NCBI RefSeq assembly: GCF_023734095.1
Contig: NZ_AP024620.1
Coordinates: forward strand, 2,352,501 to 2,416,500
Source of the DNA: Moorella sp. Hama-1
Lineage (GTDB): Bacteria > Bacillota > DSM-521 > Neomoorellales > Neomoorellaceae
Reading direction: 5' to 3'
Length of the DNA: 64,000 nt
Within the stretch, counting starts at the first letter, position 1, and each line of letters begins with the position of its first letter. This document shows, piece by piece, positions 52,176 to 61,092 of this stretch. Position numbers and translations under genes: made by a program. Under the pieces are notes generated by a model. It searched no databases. It saw nothing but the letters and a program-made list of their open reading frames with translations, and was not told the origin of the DNA.

Positions 52176-53789
52176 TTAAAGGGTGACCCCGGACTTGAAT
52201 ATGGCAATCTCCCTGGAACCCAGCCCTTCCGCTTTTGTCATCCGGCCGGAAGCTACTTGCAAAACCCGCTCCAGTAATTCTCCAGCCAAGTCCGCCATGC
52301 TCACACCCTCCAGGATCCTGCCGGCGTTGAAGTCGAACCAGTGGGGCTTCTTGGCGTAGATAGCGGTGTTGCTGGCGATTTTTAGGGTGGGGACGCAGGT
52401 GCCCAGGGGGGTTCCCCGGCCGGTGGTAAAGAGGATGATCTGGCAGCCGGCCGCCGCCAGGGCCGTGGACGATACCAGATCGTTGCCGGGCGCGCTTAAA
52501 AGGTTCAACCCTTTCTCCCGGCATCTCTCCCCGTAGGCCAGGACATCTACTACCGGCGCCGCGCCCCCCTTTTGCACGCAACCCAGGGATTTTTCTTCCA
52601 GGGTGGTTATGCCGCCTTCTTTATTGCCCGGCGAGGGGTTTTCGTAGACCGGCTGGCCATGATCGAGGTAATACTGCTTCCAGGTGTTGATGAGGTTTAC
52701 TATCTTTTGAAACACGCCTTCATCCACGGCCCGGTCCATGAGGATGGTTTCGGCGCCGAACATTTCCGGTACTTCGGTGAGCACTGCCGTGCCACCCCCT
52801 GCTGTTACCCGATCGGCTACCATTCCCGCCAGGGGATTGGCGGTAATGCCGGAAAAGGCGTCGGAACCGCCGCATTTGAGCCCTAGTTTGAGTTCGGCTA
52901 TGGAGCAGGGTTCGCGTTCGGAGGCGGCGGCTTGTTCTGCCAGCTCTTTCAATAGTCTTAAGCCTTCGCTCATTTCGTCTTCTACTTCCTGGGCCACCAG
53001 GAATTTGACCCGCCCGGGGTCTACCTCCCCTAACACCTGGCGCAAAGCAGGTATATTGTTGTTTTCACAGCCCAGGCCCAGGACCAGGACCCCGCCGGCG
53101 TTGGGATGGCGGCATAAGGCCGCCAGCAGCCGTTGGGTGTTACGGTGGTCGTCACCCAGCTGGGAGCAGCCGTAGGGGTGCTTCAGGGCATAAATGCCGT
53201 CAAGGCTACCTGTACCGCCATTAGCCTTTGTTGCCGCTAGGTCCGGTTTTTCTTGCCCTTTTCCCATCTCTCGGCCTGCTGTCCGGGCCAGGTTTTCTTT
53301 CCCTATCCCCAACTCCCGGCTTGCCGCTCGAACCAGGTTTTCCGCTAGCTGGTTGACGCAGCCTACCGTCGGGATAATCCAGAGTTCGTTTCTTACTCCT
53401 ACCTGGCCGTCGGGACGCCGGTAGCCGTTGAAAGTAAGGGGATCTCCCACTGGGAGGTCCTCCGGTGCCGATTTAGCCCCGGCCGGGGGCAGGGGTTGGT
53501 GATGATACTCCTGGATCTCCCCCAGGCCGCTGTGCAGGTTGTGGCTGTGCACCCACTGGCCGGCTTGCACTGGCTGGCTGGTAATCCCGATAGGAAAACC
53601 GTATTTTATAACCTGGGATCCGGCAGGCAAATTCGTCCGGGCCAGCTTGTGGCCGGCTTTAATATTTTCCCGCAGGTGTATCTCTCTTCTGCTTAAAGTC
53701 ACCGTTTCTCCTGCTTTTAAATCGGCCAGGGCGACGGCGACGTTGTCCCCTGCGTTTAACAGGAGAGCTCTATTCATACCTTCTCTCAT
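52176..53789 (-). CDS. uxaA: Altronate dehydratase
   Basis: 537 residues: N-terminal SAF domain (LKAGETVTLSRREIHLRENIKAGHKLA) and the UxaA catalytic domain (CGGSDAFSGITANPLAGMVAD, ILFTTGRGTPLGTCVPTLKIASN). It dehydrates altronate to 2-keto-3-deoxygluconate in galacturonate breakdown, using iron. An insert in the linker carries a tandem 15-residue repeat. It lies downstream of uxaB on the same strand, 304 bases away. The 2-keto-3-deoxygluconate kinase and aldolase are not in this window. Confidence 0.93.
   Translation of the reverse strand: MREGMNRALLLNAGDNVAVALADLKAGETVTLSRREIHLRENIKAGHKLARTNLPAGSQVIKYGFPIGITSQPVQAGQWVHSHNLHSGLGEIQEYHHQPLPPAGAKSAPEDLPVGDPLTFNGYRRPDGQVGVRNELWIIPTVGCVNQLAENLVRAASRELGIGKENLARTAGREMGKGQEKPDLAATKANGGTGSLDGIYALKHPYGCSQLGDDHRNTQRLLAALCRHPNAGGVLVLGLGCENNNIPALRQVLGEVDPGRVKFLVAQEVEDEMSEGLRLLKELAEQAAASEREPCSIAELKLGLKCGGSDAFSGITANPLAGMVADRVTAGGGTAVLTEVPEMFGAETILMDRAVDEGVFQKIVNLINTWKQYYLDHGQPVYENPSPGNKEGGITTLEEKSLGCVQKGGAAPVVDVLAYGERCREKGLNLLSAPGNDLVSSTALAAAGCQIILFTTGRGTPLGTCVPTLKIASNTAIYAKKPHWFDFNAGRILEGVSMADLAGELLERVLQVASGRMTKAEGLGSREIAIFKSGVTL
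53250..53339 (-). repeat. In-frame 45-base tandem repeat within uxaA
   Basis: Two adjacent units (53295-53339, then 53250-53294) encode NLVRAASRELGIGKE and NLARTAGREMGKGQE. The units have diverged but are the same length and contiguous, showing an old duplication in a surface linker. Confidence 0.88.
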
Positions 53790-54093
53790 CTCCCTGAAGT
53801 GCTTCAGCCTATCTCTACTACCCCAAAACGGAGGTCTGAAGCAGGAAGTCGGTGGTCAGAATCTCCGTAGGAACCGAATGCGCCAGTTCCTAATTGAAGC
53901 ATGCCTACTGCCGTTTTCATCCTGCTAGTGCCGCCTGAGGCATGGACGTCTATCCTGAAAATAGCGCGGCGTTTGGCACGGTAGTAGTATCTAACAGGAA
54001 CCCAGCGTCCTTATCAACTCCCGATTCCCGGTATTACCGGGAACTATCAACGTCTAAAAGGAACCCGGTACCGGCCTCTTCTTGCGCCCAGGC
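53790..54093. other. Intergenic region between uxaB and uxaA
   Basis: No gene. It contains a perfect 19-base palindrome TTCCCGGTATTACCGGGAA (54025-54043), possibly an operator or an mRNA hairpin between the two genes. A stretch at 53913-53951 resembles 30583-30621 (GTGCCGCCTG..GGCATGG.CGTCT), a short dispersed repeat. Confidence 0.5.
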
Positions 54094-55617
54094 TTACGCC
54101 AGGAGTTTCGCCAGGGCCGTTGTCATACCACAGCTGATAATACTCTGGAGGTAATTCCCCATTCTCTCCGCCAGGCCAGGAATATCATTTAAATTCCGGC
54201 CCCAGATTTCAATATTGCCAAGGATAAAAGTCGCCACGTCCCCGGCGCCGGCCGGCGTGCCATCATAGCGCTGCCAGGCAGCCTGCCAGAAGGCCAGGGC
54301 CCCGGGGTCGTCTTCGATGCTAAAGGCTCCTTCCTGCCGTACCCCAGCAAACTGGCGGCCGTTCACCTGTCCTTCCTTAAACAGGGTTGCTAGGGCGGCC
54401 AGGGAGAAGGTCATCCGGGATGGCAGGACCTTCTTTTTAGCTGCGTAATCCAGCAACGATGGCAGCACCCGCGTCTTAAATTTAGAGGTGGTGTTGAGCA
54501 GGATGCTCTGCCAGCGGTGAACGATGTAGGGGTTGCGGAAGCGCTGCAATACTTCCCCGGCAAAACTTGTCAGCATTTCCTGATCCAGCTCGGTGGCGGG
54601 GATGACCTCGCTAAAGATTAATTCTTTCATAAAACGGCCGATAACCGGGTGTTCCACCGCTTCCCCCACTGTATCGATGCCGCTTAAAAAGGCTACTGCC
54701 GCCGTGCTGGTATGGGCGCCGTTTAAGATGCGGACCTTACGGGTGCGGTAGGGCGTCATGTCGTCCGTCCAAACGACGTTGAGGCCAGCTTGATGGAAAG
54801 GAAGCCTTTCCTTTACATGTTCCGGACCTTCGATTACCCAGAGGTGAAAGACCTCGCCGGTATCCAACAGGTCATCCTGGTATCCTAGCTCAGCGTAGAG
54901 TTTCCCGGCTTCTTCACGGGGGTAACCCGGTACTACCCGGTCCACCAGGGTATTGAGGAAAAGGTTGGCTTCTTTAAGCCATTGCCGGAATTCTCCCGGC
55001 AGACCCCATTCCCCGGCCAGCCGCATGGTGATGGCTTTGAGGTTGTCGCCGTTTCTGTCGATGAGCTCGCAAGGGATTATGAGCATCCCTTTATTCTGGT
55101 CGCCTTTGAAATGGCAGAAACGGTGATAGAGGTAGGCCGTGAGCTTGCCGGGGAAGGACCGCGGCGGGGCGGCCGTTATGCTGTCTTCAGGGTCGTAAAT
55201 GATGCCGGCTTCAGTGGTGTTGGATATGACTGTATCGATCTTCGGGTCCTCGGCGCAGCGCAGGACGGCCTGCCAGTCTTCGTAAGGGTTAAGGCCCCGG
55301 CTTATGGAGGTGATAATCTCCCGCTTTTCTATCATCTGGCCGTTCTGGTAGCCGCGCAGGATTAAAGTATAGAGGCCGTCCTGCTGGTTTAATTTGTCGA
55401 TCAGGCCCCGGGCCAGGGGCTGTACTACCACCACCCGCCCCTGGAACACTCCCTTTTTGTTAAGCTGGTGGAACATCCAGTCGACAAAGGCGCGCAGGAA
55501 ATTGCCTTCCCCGAACTGGATGACCCGCTCCGGCAGGTGGCCCGGGTAGGGGCTTGCCTCCAGGTCGGGCGGGAAGCTAAAATCGCCGGCGAGTAGAGTT
55601 TTATTTAATGAACGCAA
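54094..55617 (-). CDS. uxaB: Tagaturonate reductase (mannitol dehydrogenase family)
   Basis: 507 residues of the long-chain mannitol dehydrogenase/UxaB family: NAD-binding start ERVIQFGEGNFLRAFVDWMFH, catalytic-region KVRILNGAHTSTAAVAFLSG, and the helical C-terminal domain. It reduces tagaturonate to altronate (or fructuronate to mannonate if UxuB-like; the adjacent uxaA favours UxaB). It precedes uxaA in the same direction. Confidence 0.92.
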   Translation of the reverse strand: MRSLNKTLLAGDFSFPPDLEASPYPGHLPERVIQFGEGNFLRAFVDWMFHQLNKKGVFQGRVVVVQPLARGLIDKLNQQDGLYTLILRGYQNGQMIEKREIITSISRGLNPYEDWQAVLRCAEDPKIDTVISNTTEAGIIYDPEDSITAAPPRSFPGKLTAYLYHRFCHFKGDQNKGMLIIPCELIDRNGDNLKAITMRLAGEWGLPGEFRQWLKEANLFLNTLVDRVVPGYPREEAGKLYAELGYQDDLLDTGEVFHLWVIEGPEHVKERLPFHQAGLNVVWTDDMTPYRTRKVRILNGAHTSTAAVAFLSGIDTVGEAVEHPVIGRFMKELIFSEVIPATELDQEMLTSFAGEVLQRFRNPYIVHRWQSILLNTTSKFKTRVLPSLLDYAAKKKVLPSRMTFSLAALATLFKEGQVNGRQFAGVRQEGAFSIEDDPGALAFWQAAWQRYDGTPAGAGDVATFILGNIEIWGRNLNDIPGLAERMGNYLQSIISCGMTTALAKLLA

Positions 55618-55732
55618 ACCCGGTTCTCCTCCTTAGCTCTAGATCTTTCCCGGAAATAGCTGTTAGGCTGTAGTCCCTTTTTAAAACCGGCTAACATTCT
55701 AAATAAAATCACAAGCTTATCAGGAACATGCC

Positions 55733-56467
55733 TTAAACAGCTTCCAGTTCTCGAAGATCGCGAAAGGCAGGATCATCATAAGGTATCATCTGCCGGCCGT
55801 GGTCGCCCGCCAGAAACCATAGATAATAAAGTTTTACGCCAGGGGGGGCGGCTACAGGGTGATAACCGCAGGGTATCTTAAAAGTTATCTTGCCGTCTTC
55901 GGTATACAAGAGTTGGACGCCAAAGCGGTTTACTGGTTCCACCCGGAAATGATATATCTCCACTAGCTCCGTTTCCTGGGGCGGCCGGTGGCGATCGTGC
56001 TTGTGGGAAGGGAAGCTGGACCAATTGCCGGGCACGCTGTAAGTCTCGCCCACAACTATCCGCTCAACTCTTCCCTCACCATTATCGACAATAATATCAT
56101 GAACGTCACGCTGCCAGAGCTGGGTACCACGGTGATTGACCTTTACCTCTTCGGGCAGCACAACAAAAGGAGAATATTTCTTCTCTGTCCGAACTTGACA
56201 GAGGGCTGCTTCAAAGTTATCGGTAAGAGCAGTAATCCGGTATTGGCTATCCCGGGGAATATAAACAGTCGTAGCGCGGCCAGAAAAAATATCCGGGCGC
56301 GTACCGAGATTTTGAAACTCTTCCCCAGCAACAGTAACATTAGCCTTACCGCTTAAAATTATCAGGGCAATCTCATAACTACTAGAGCAGTTATCATGAC
56401 TTTCCTGGTTCCCAGTTTTACTAAGCGGCTCCTCGCAATTTCGTATGAGTAAACGTTTGTTTTTCAC
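55733..56467 (-). CDS. iolB: IolB-type 5-deoxy-glucuronate isomerase
   Basis: 244 residues, cupin fold, with the IolB signature VGETYSVPGNWSSFPSHKHD (metal-binding His), the Glu of ETELVEIYHF and the late His in IPCGYHPV. It is about 25 residues shorter than typical IolB, the difference lying before YEIALIILSGKA. Its GTG start lies directly beside the palindromic repeat element and has no good ribosome site, so the 5' end may have been altered by that element. IolB acts in inositol degradation, yet no other iol genes are here; beside uxaB/uxaA it may isomerise a uronate instead. Confidence 0.82.
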   Translation of the reverse strand: MKNKRLLIRNCEEPLSKTGNQESHDNCSSSYEIALIILSGKANVTVAGEEFQNLGTRPDIFSGRATTVYIPRDSQYRITALTDNFEAALCQVRTEKKYSPFVVLPEEVKVNHRGTQLWQRDVHDIIVDNGEGRVERIVVGETYSVPGNWSSFPSHKHDRHRPPQETELVEIYHFRVEPVNRFGVQLLYTEDGKITFKIPCGYHPVAAPPGVKLYYLWFLAGDHGRQMIPYDDPAFRDLRELEAV

Positions 56468-56474
56468 CTCTTAC

Positions 56475-56665
56475 CACGGCCGTTCATCGGAGCGCAGCGG
56501 AAAACCTTGACATGGAGCATGCCCGTGTTAGCCTTGTTTGGTAAATGGCAGCAAGCGAATCTAGCCTGCCCCTTGCCCCTTAGAAACACGGGTGCGAGGC
56601 TCCATGTCAAGAGCGGCCGCAAAATAATTTCCCACCCAAACGAAACAGGGAAGAATCAAAAAAGT
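56475..56665. repeat. Palindromic repeat element, copy 2 (inverted relative to copy 1)
   Basis: Reverse complement of the 37.6-kb element, strongly similar over about 170 bases, with the outer arms CTTGACATGGAG (56506-56517) and CTCCATGTCAAG (56600-56611), the CCCGTGTT/AACACGGG arms and the GCGGCCGC end. One inner arm has decayed (GGTAAATGG in place of GCCCCTTGCC's partner). The flanking motif (ACGAAACAGGGAAGAATC, 56640-56657) is kept on one side only. It sits exactly between the iolB start and the end of the SDR remnant. Confidence 0.85.
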
Positions 56666-56673
56666 TGGTGGCA

Positions 56674-56963
56674 CTATTCGCACCGGACATTGAGCAAAAT
56701 GTCCCTACCTCCGGCCCAGTTCTCAAGATTTTTGGTGGCTTCTCTCAATGAAGACGCAATGGTTACATCCGCTTGAAACGTCTCAACGGTCCCACCAACG
56801 TCCCGAATTTTCTCTTCTACATCGGCGGCTTTGGCCAAATTCTTGCAACGATCGCGATCTTTGCTCCGTTTTTGGCTAAGCCTACGGCCATGGCACTTCC
56901 TAAAGTGCTGTTTCCGCCGCCAACGACTGCGATTTTACCATGTAAATCAAAAAGATCGCTCAT
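56674..56963 (-). pseudogene. Truncated, frameshifted SDR-family dehydrogenase
   Basis: Starts MSDLFDLHGKIAVVGGGNS with the short-chain dehydrogenase cofactor motif, then runs to VAR and goes out of frame. Inserting one A near 56841 continues NLAKAADVEEKIRDVGGTVE and so on to GGRDILLN, where the catalytic part should follow. Instead a stop is reached and the repeat element begins. Closest in style to the mannonate/gluconate oxidoreductase SDRs. It is the broken last gene of the amino-sugar island. Confidence 0.85.
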
Positions 56964-56987
56964 TCGAATGACTCCCTGCCAATAGAA

Positions 56988-57746
56988 CTATAGCTTCTTA
57001 ATTCTTCCTTTAAAGCGCTCGATAAAGCGGGCATTGGCCTCGTCTCCGCCAGTGGCGTTCCCACTCATCCAGATGGGCGGCGTGATGCCCTCTTTGACCA
57101 GTAAATCTACCGTCTCCGCAATAAGGGAATTTAAGATAAAGGCATTGGCAAACGTGGACATGGCTGCGACACGTTGGCCCAACCTTTCAATTTCCACCAC
57201 AGCATCACCCACATCGATTTTACAATCTAAAACAATGTCTACAAGATCGGCCAAATTCGCTTTCGATGGGTGACGAGCCGGGTGATCCTTCGGAGTTTCC
57301 AAAGCATGGTGAACAGAAGTCACACCAATGGTTTTAACTCCCCTGCGTTTTGCTTCTAAAGCGGCATCAATAGTCGCTGCGTTAATACCATAGGCATTGA
57401 CGATGATTAGCAGATCCCCTTTTTGAAGGCCATAATCGTCAATGACAATCTTTCCGTAGCCTGGGGTCCGTTCAATCGCCATGGAACGAAGCGCTCCATT
57501 ACTCAAAAGTGTGCCTTCATCTAAAATGGCACTGATATGCATGAGCCCGCCAGCCCGGAAAAAGATTTCCTGGGAGGCGAGGTTAGAGTGCCCTCCAGGC
57601 CCATAGACATATACCAAATTATCTTCTTTGATATGATCGGCGACCAGCCGGGCTGCTTTTTTAATGGCATCTCCTTCTTCGTCGTGGATTTTCTGTAAAT
57701 GCTTGAAGATCTTATTCAGGTACTGGGTCATAACCGGTGTTGTCAT
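56988..57746 (-). CDS. SIS-domain sugar-phosphate isomerase-like protein (UPF0309 family)
   Basis: 252 residues: one SIS domain with the phosphosugar-binding YVYGPGGHSNLASQEIFFRAGG (about 47-68) and DLLIIVNAYGINAATIDAALEAKRRG. UPF0309 proteins occur in amino-sugar operons and probably bind or isomerise a phosphorylated amino sugar or act as an etherase-type enzyme; the exact role is unknown. It ends the SSS-AGE-ceramidase-nagB-nagA operon, 18 bases after nagA. Confidence 0.85.
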   Translation of the reverse strand: MTTPVMTQYLNKIFKHLQKIHDEEGDAIKKAARLVADHIKEDNLVYVYGPGGHSNLASQEIFFRAGGLMHISAILDEGTLLSNGALRSMAIERTPGYGKIVIDDYGLQKGDLLIIVNAYGINAATIDAALEAKRRGVKTIGVTSVHHALETPKDHPARHPSKANLADLVDIVLDCKIDVGDAVVEIERLGQRVAAMSTFANAFILNSLIAETVDLLVKEGITPPIWMSGNATGGDEANARFIERFKGRIKKL

Positions 57747-57764
57747 GGTTTCGTCCTCCTTTTA

Positions 57765-58934
57765 TTAATGGGATGAGTACACACGCTTGCCGGCTTTATA
57801 CGTTTGTAAAATTTTTATTTGGTTGTGTTGACGCTCAAAGAGAACCAGGTCGGCAGGGGCTCCCACCTCTAAACCTGTTTGGGAAGCAAACTCCATAAAT
57901 GCTGAAGGGTACAGGGACGCCATTTCCCATGCCGTTTGAAACGATAGGAGGCGGTCGCTCAAATGTTCAATACCCTGTCTTAAGGATTTCACAGAGCCGG
58001 CGAGCAACTTCGGATTCTCCGCCAGGTGAAGTTTTCCCTCCGGTGTTAACACTACTTTGCCGCCGATGTGGGTTTCATATTCTCCAGCTTCCAAGCCTGC
58101 TAAATAAACAGAATCACTCACCAAAAAAGCATGCCTCTGTTTGACCTTATGAATGACCGTTAGAACGGAGTCTGGAAGATGAAAGCCATCGGCAATCATA
58201 CTCGTCCAAAGCCGCTCGTTAGCGAGTTGATCCCAAATGTAATTAGGATGTCGCGGTAACACGGGGTGTGCACCGTTTCCCAAATGAGTAGACAAGGTTG
58301 CCCCGGCGTTCACCGCCTTAAAAATCTGCTCCGACGATGCAGCCGTGTGCCCAATAGCCACTTTCACACCATGGGCAACACATTTTGCAATAAACTCGGC
58401 GGAACCCGGCCATTCAGGGGATAATGTAATGAGTTTGATCCGGCCTTTGGCTGCTTCCTGCCATTTTTTAAATCGGTCCCAATCGGGTGGTTTAATATGC
58501 TCAAGCGGATGTGCTCCCCTCGGGCCATCTTCCGGCGAGATAAACGGGCCTTCCAGATGTATCCCTTTAATGGTTTTGACCAGCAGAGGATCAGCACCAA
58601 CGGCAGAAGAGAGTTTGCGCACCGATTCTTCAATAGCCGTATCTGAGTTTGTGGTAATGGTGGGAAAATATGATGTAACCCCTTCCCGCCATAAAGCCTG
58701 AGTTACCTTCTCCACCATATCCTCTCCAAAAGGAGGCGTGTTAAAATCCATCCCCCCATACCCGTTAATCTGCAGGTCCACCAAGCCCGGCCCGATCCAG
58801 GAAGACTCTGCAGTTTGTGAGTGCTTTAATGGCTCAACGTCGCGAATAATTTCACCTTCAACCCAAACACGCACCTGCTCCCCAGTGCGGTAATGTATTC
58901 CCTCTAAAGCAAAACTTGTTTCTTTTTGGCTCAT
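57765..58934 (-). CDS. nagA: N-acetylglucosamine-6-phosphate deacetylase-like amidohydrolase
   Basis: 389 residues from ATG 58934, nine bases after AAGGAG inside the nagB end region. NagA metal and catalytic motifs: HLEGPFI, GHTAAS, and the catalytic Asp in VSDSVYLAG. The motif after the second His reads THLGNGAHPV instead of the common THLFNAM, marking a divergent NagA subgroup. It removes acetate from GlcNAc-6-phosphate to give GlcN-6-phosphate for NagB, unless the variant uses another acylamino sugar. Confidence 0.87.
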   Translation of the reverse strand: MSQKETSFALEGIHYRTGEQVRVWVEGEIIRDVEPLKHSQTAESSWIGPGLVDLQINGYGGMDFNTPPFGEDMVEKVTQALWREGVTSYFPTITTNSDTAIEESVRKLSSAVGADPLLVKTIKGIHLEGPFISPEDGPRGAHPLEHIKPPDWDRFKKWQEAAKGRIKLITLSPEWPGSAEFIAKCVAHGVKVAIGHTAASSEQIFKAVNAGATLSTHLGNGAHPVLPRHPNYIWDQLANERLWTSMIADGFHLPDSVLTVIHKVKQRHAFLVSDSVYLAGLEAGEYETHIGGKVVLTPEGKLHLAENPKLLAGSVKSLRQGIEHLSDRLLSFQTAWEMASLYPSAFMEFASQTGLEVGAPADLVLFERQHNQIKILQTYKAGKRVYSSH

Positions 58935-58950
58935 CTGGCTCATCTCCTTA

Positions 58951-59724
58951 TCAGTTTCCATAAGAATCTTTATCCAAATATAAAGTACAGTTCGGATGGC
59001 GTCTTAAGACAGAAGCCGGGCACTCAGGCGTAATTCGGCCGTAGAGGGTACGCTTTACCGCATTCTGTTTGGTTTTTCCCGGAACAATACAGTATAAATA
59101 AGCGCCGGCCATGAGTATAGGAATGGTGAGTGTGATCGCATGCGTCGGTACGGCTTCGAGATCAGGAAAGCAGCCATCATGAACTTGTTGGTTGCGGCAG
59201 GCCTCATCAAGTTGGACAATTTTTACCGTCTTTGGGTCGTTAAAATCTGCAACCCAAGGGTCATTAAAGGCGACATGACCATTTTCCCCAATACCAAGAC
59301 ATACAATGTCGATCGGTTCAGCTCTAAGCAATTCCCCGTAACGCTTACATTCGGTTTCAAGGCCCTTTGACGTGTTAATGAGATTGACTTCACCCGGTCT
59401 CACTATATCAAACAAGCGGTCGGCTAAGAAGCGGGAAAACCGTCTTGGATCGTCCTCAGGTAACCCGATGTATTCATCCATATGAAATACCGTAACCCGA
59501 GACCAATCAATCCCATCCGCATGGGTTAACCCCGCCAGAAACTCATTCTGAGAGGGTGCGGCTGCAAAAATCATGCGAATCCGTTCTTTCTCCGCCAAAA
59601 GCTCCTTCATCTTTTTCACCACATCGTGAGCTGCTGCGTTACCCATATCAGTACGGGTTGAATAAACTTCAACGTGCAACCGTTCTGCCGGTAGAGGCCG
59701 AACCGACTCCAGATTTATCGGCAT
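58951..59724 (-). CDS. nagB: Glucosamine-6-phosphate deaminase
   Basis: 257 residues with the NagB motifs VFHMDEYIGLP and CLGIGENGHVAFNDP (catalytic His and Glu). Converts glucosamine-6-phosphate into fructose-6-phosphate and ammonia. The gene start overlaps the end of the ceramidase-like gene by 10 bases, so it is translationally coupled. Confidence 0.92.
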   Translation of the reverse strand: MPINLESVRPLPAERLHVEVYSTRTDMGNAAAHDVVKKMKELLAEKERIRMIFAAAPSQNEFLAGLTHADGIDWSRVTVFHMDEYIGLPEDDPRRFSRFLADRLFDIVRPGEVNLINTSKGLETECKRYGELLRAEPIDIVCLGIGENGHVAFNDPWVADFNDPKTVKIVQLDEACRNQQVHDGCFPDLEAVPTHAITLTIPILMAGAYLYCIVPGKTKQNAVKRTLYGRITPECPASVLRRHPNCTLYLDKDSYGN

Positions 59725-61019
59725 GTTTCATCCTTCCTTTCAGCTAAGCGTTGGATTTCCGTACAAATCCGTTCTTCCACCAAAGGATCAAAAGGGGCAG
59801 GCTGGCCAAAGTAAAGCACCGAATCTTTAGACTCGTAACCCCCTTCGCCGATTTGCCTTGCCGTCGGCACATACCCGATCATACCATTAGTATATCCTAC
59901 TGGAAGAATTCGCCTCGCGAATTTATCTTTGATGAAAAGGCCATAGGACACCACCATTTCCGCATTGGCGGTTAAGAGCGAAAGCCCTTCAGCGAGATGT
60001 ACCCATGTCATCTCCAGAGGAACACTGGAATGAATTCGTTCAGGATGCTTCATGAGAATCTCGGCCCATTCTGCATAGATTCCTCCTTCAGCACTCTTTG
60101 TTTTCAGTTCGCTTCGTGTCGGAAGGTTCTGTAGAGGAAGGTCTACCGTCAAAGTTTGGCTTATTATTCGGCTTGTTTGCAACGCCTCCATTTGGCTTTG
60201 TATAACCCTTAACACCTCATCCCCGAGAGTTTGACCTAAGCGGCAAACTTCCTGATCATCCCCCCGGTAAAAGGCGCCGTCACGAATAAGAGCCGGTCGT
60301 ACATCCCCACAATACCCCTGGAGATAGGCTGCAACCGTGGTTCCCCCTATTTTATCCTCAAGATAGTCCATCGCGATACCCGGAAACTCCGAAGAGACAA
60401 AATTATCCCCGGTAGTCGTTGCATGGCATGCGTAATGTACCAACAAGGCCTTGGTACTTCCCGTTTCCCTAACAAAGCGGATCACCGTTACTTCCGGGTC
60501 AGTTGGTCCGTCCGGGTTCGGGGCCATCGTCATTTCACCCTCAACAACTTTTCGACGGTTAATGGAAAAGCCACAATAACCAGTCCCCCGGTCCATTCTG
60601 ACAGATTCAAGGTTTTGTAAAGCGCTTCGAACCCCATCGATGATTCGATCTTCCAATGCTTCAACATACCTGATGTCTAAGGGGCCCAGTGAAGGCGTAA
60701 ACCAGCCGCTTGTCTGGGGCCCTGAGTGGTTATGGGTAGCATGAAAAAGCATCGAAGAAAACGTGAAGCCGAATTCCCGCTGCAACCTTTCTTTGAGTAC
60801 CGGGATGCGCTCCGATCCCCACCAAATTAAATCGGCCGAAACAATCAGCACATTTTGCCGCGTCCCATCCGCTTCCGTTTGTTCAAAAAACAAAATCCGG
60901 GCATGAAGCGGATGGATAACATTTTCAAAATTTCCTTGACGGTGGGCAAACCCTGCCAAAGGTATGGGATTCTTAGGGCTAATGTCAATTTTTGCCGTAC
61001 CCAGTTTAAGATTTTCCAT
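59715..61019 (-). CDS. Neutral/alkaline ceramidase-like amidohydrolase, N-terminal domain only
   Basis: 434 residues from ATG 61019. It matches the N-terminal catalytic domain of neutral ceramidases: GTAKIDISPKNPIPLAGFAHR, zinc-type motif HATHNHSGPQT, and YACHATTTGDN. The usual C-terminal domain is absent (ceramidases are about 650-750 residues), and there is no signal peptide, so it probably acts inside the cell on a small N-acyl compound rather than on ceramide. The operon suggests deacylation of an amino sugar. The substrate is unknown. Confidence 0.85.
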   Translation of the reverse strand: MENLKLGTAKIDISPKNPIPLAGFAHRQGNFENVIHPLHARILFFEQTEADGTRQNVLIVSADLIWWGSERIPVLKERLQREFGFTFSSMLFHATHNHSGPQTSGWFTPSLGPLDIRYVEALEDRIIDGVRSALQNLESVRMDRGTGYCGFSINRRKVVEGEMTMAPNPDGPTDPEVTVIRFVRETGSTKALLVHYACHATTTGDNFVSSEFPGIAMDYLEDKIGGTTVAAYLQGYCGDVRPALIRDGAFYRGDDQEVCRLGQTLGDEVLRVIQSQMEALQTSRIISQTLTVDLPLQNLPTRSELKTKSAEGGIYAEWAEILMKHPERIHSSVPLEMTWVHLAEGLSLLTANAEMVVSYGLFIKDKFARRILPVGYTNGMIGYVPTARQIGEGGYESKDSVLYFGQPAPFDPLVEERICTEIQRLAERKDETCR

Positions 61020-61092
61020 ATTATTCACCACCGAGGCTTTTCTCGTTAACATCTAAGCTAAAACGCTAAACGGCGAGACGGTATTAAAAATA

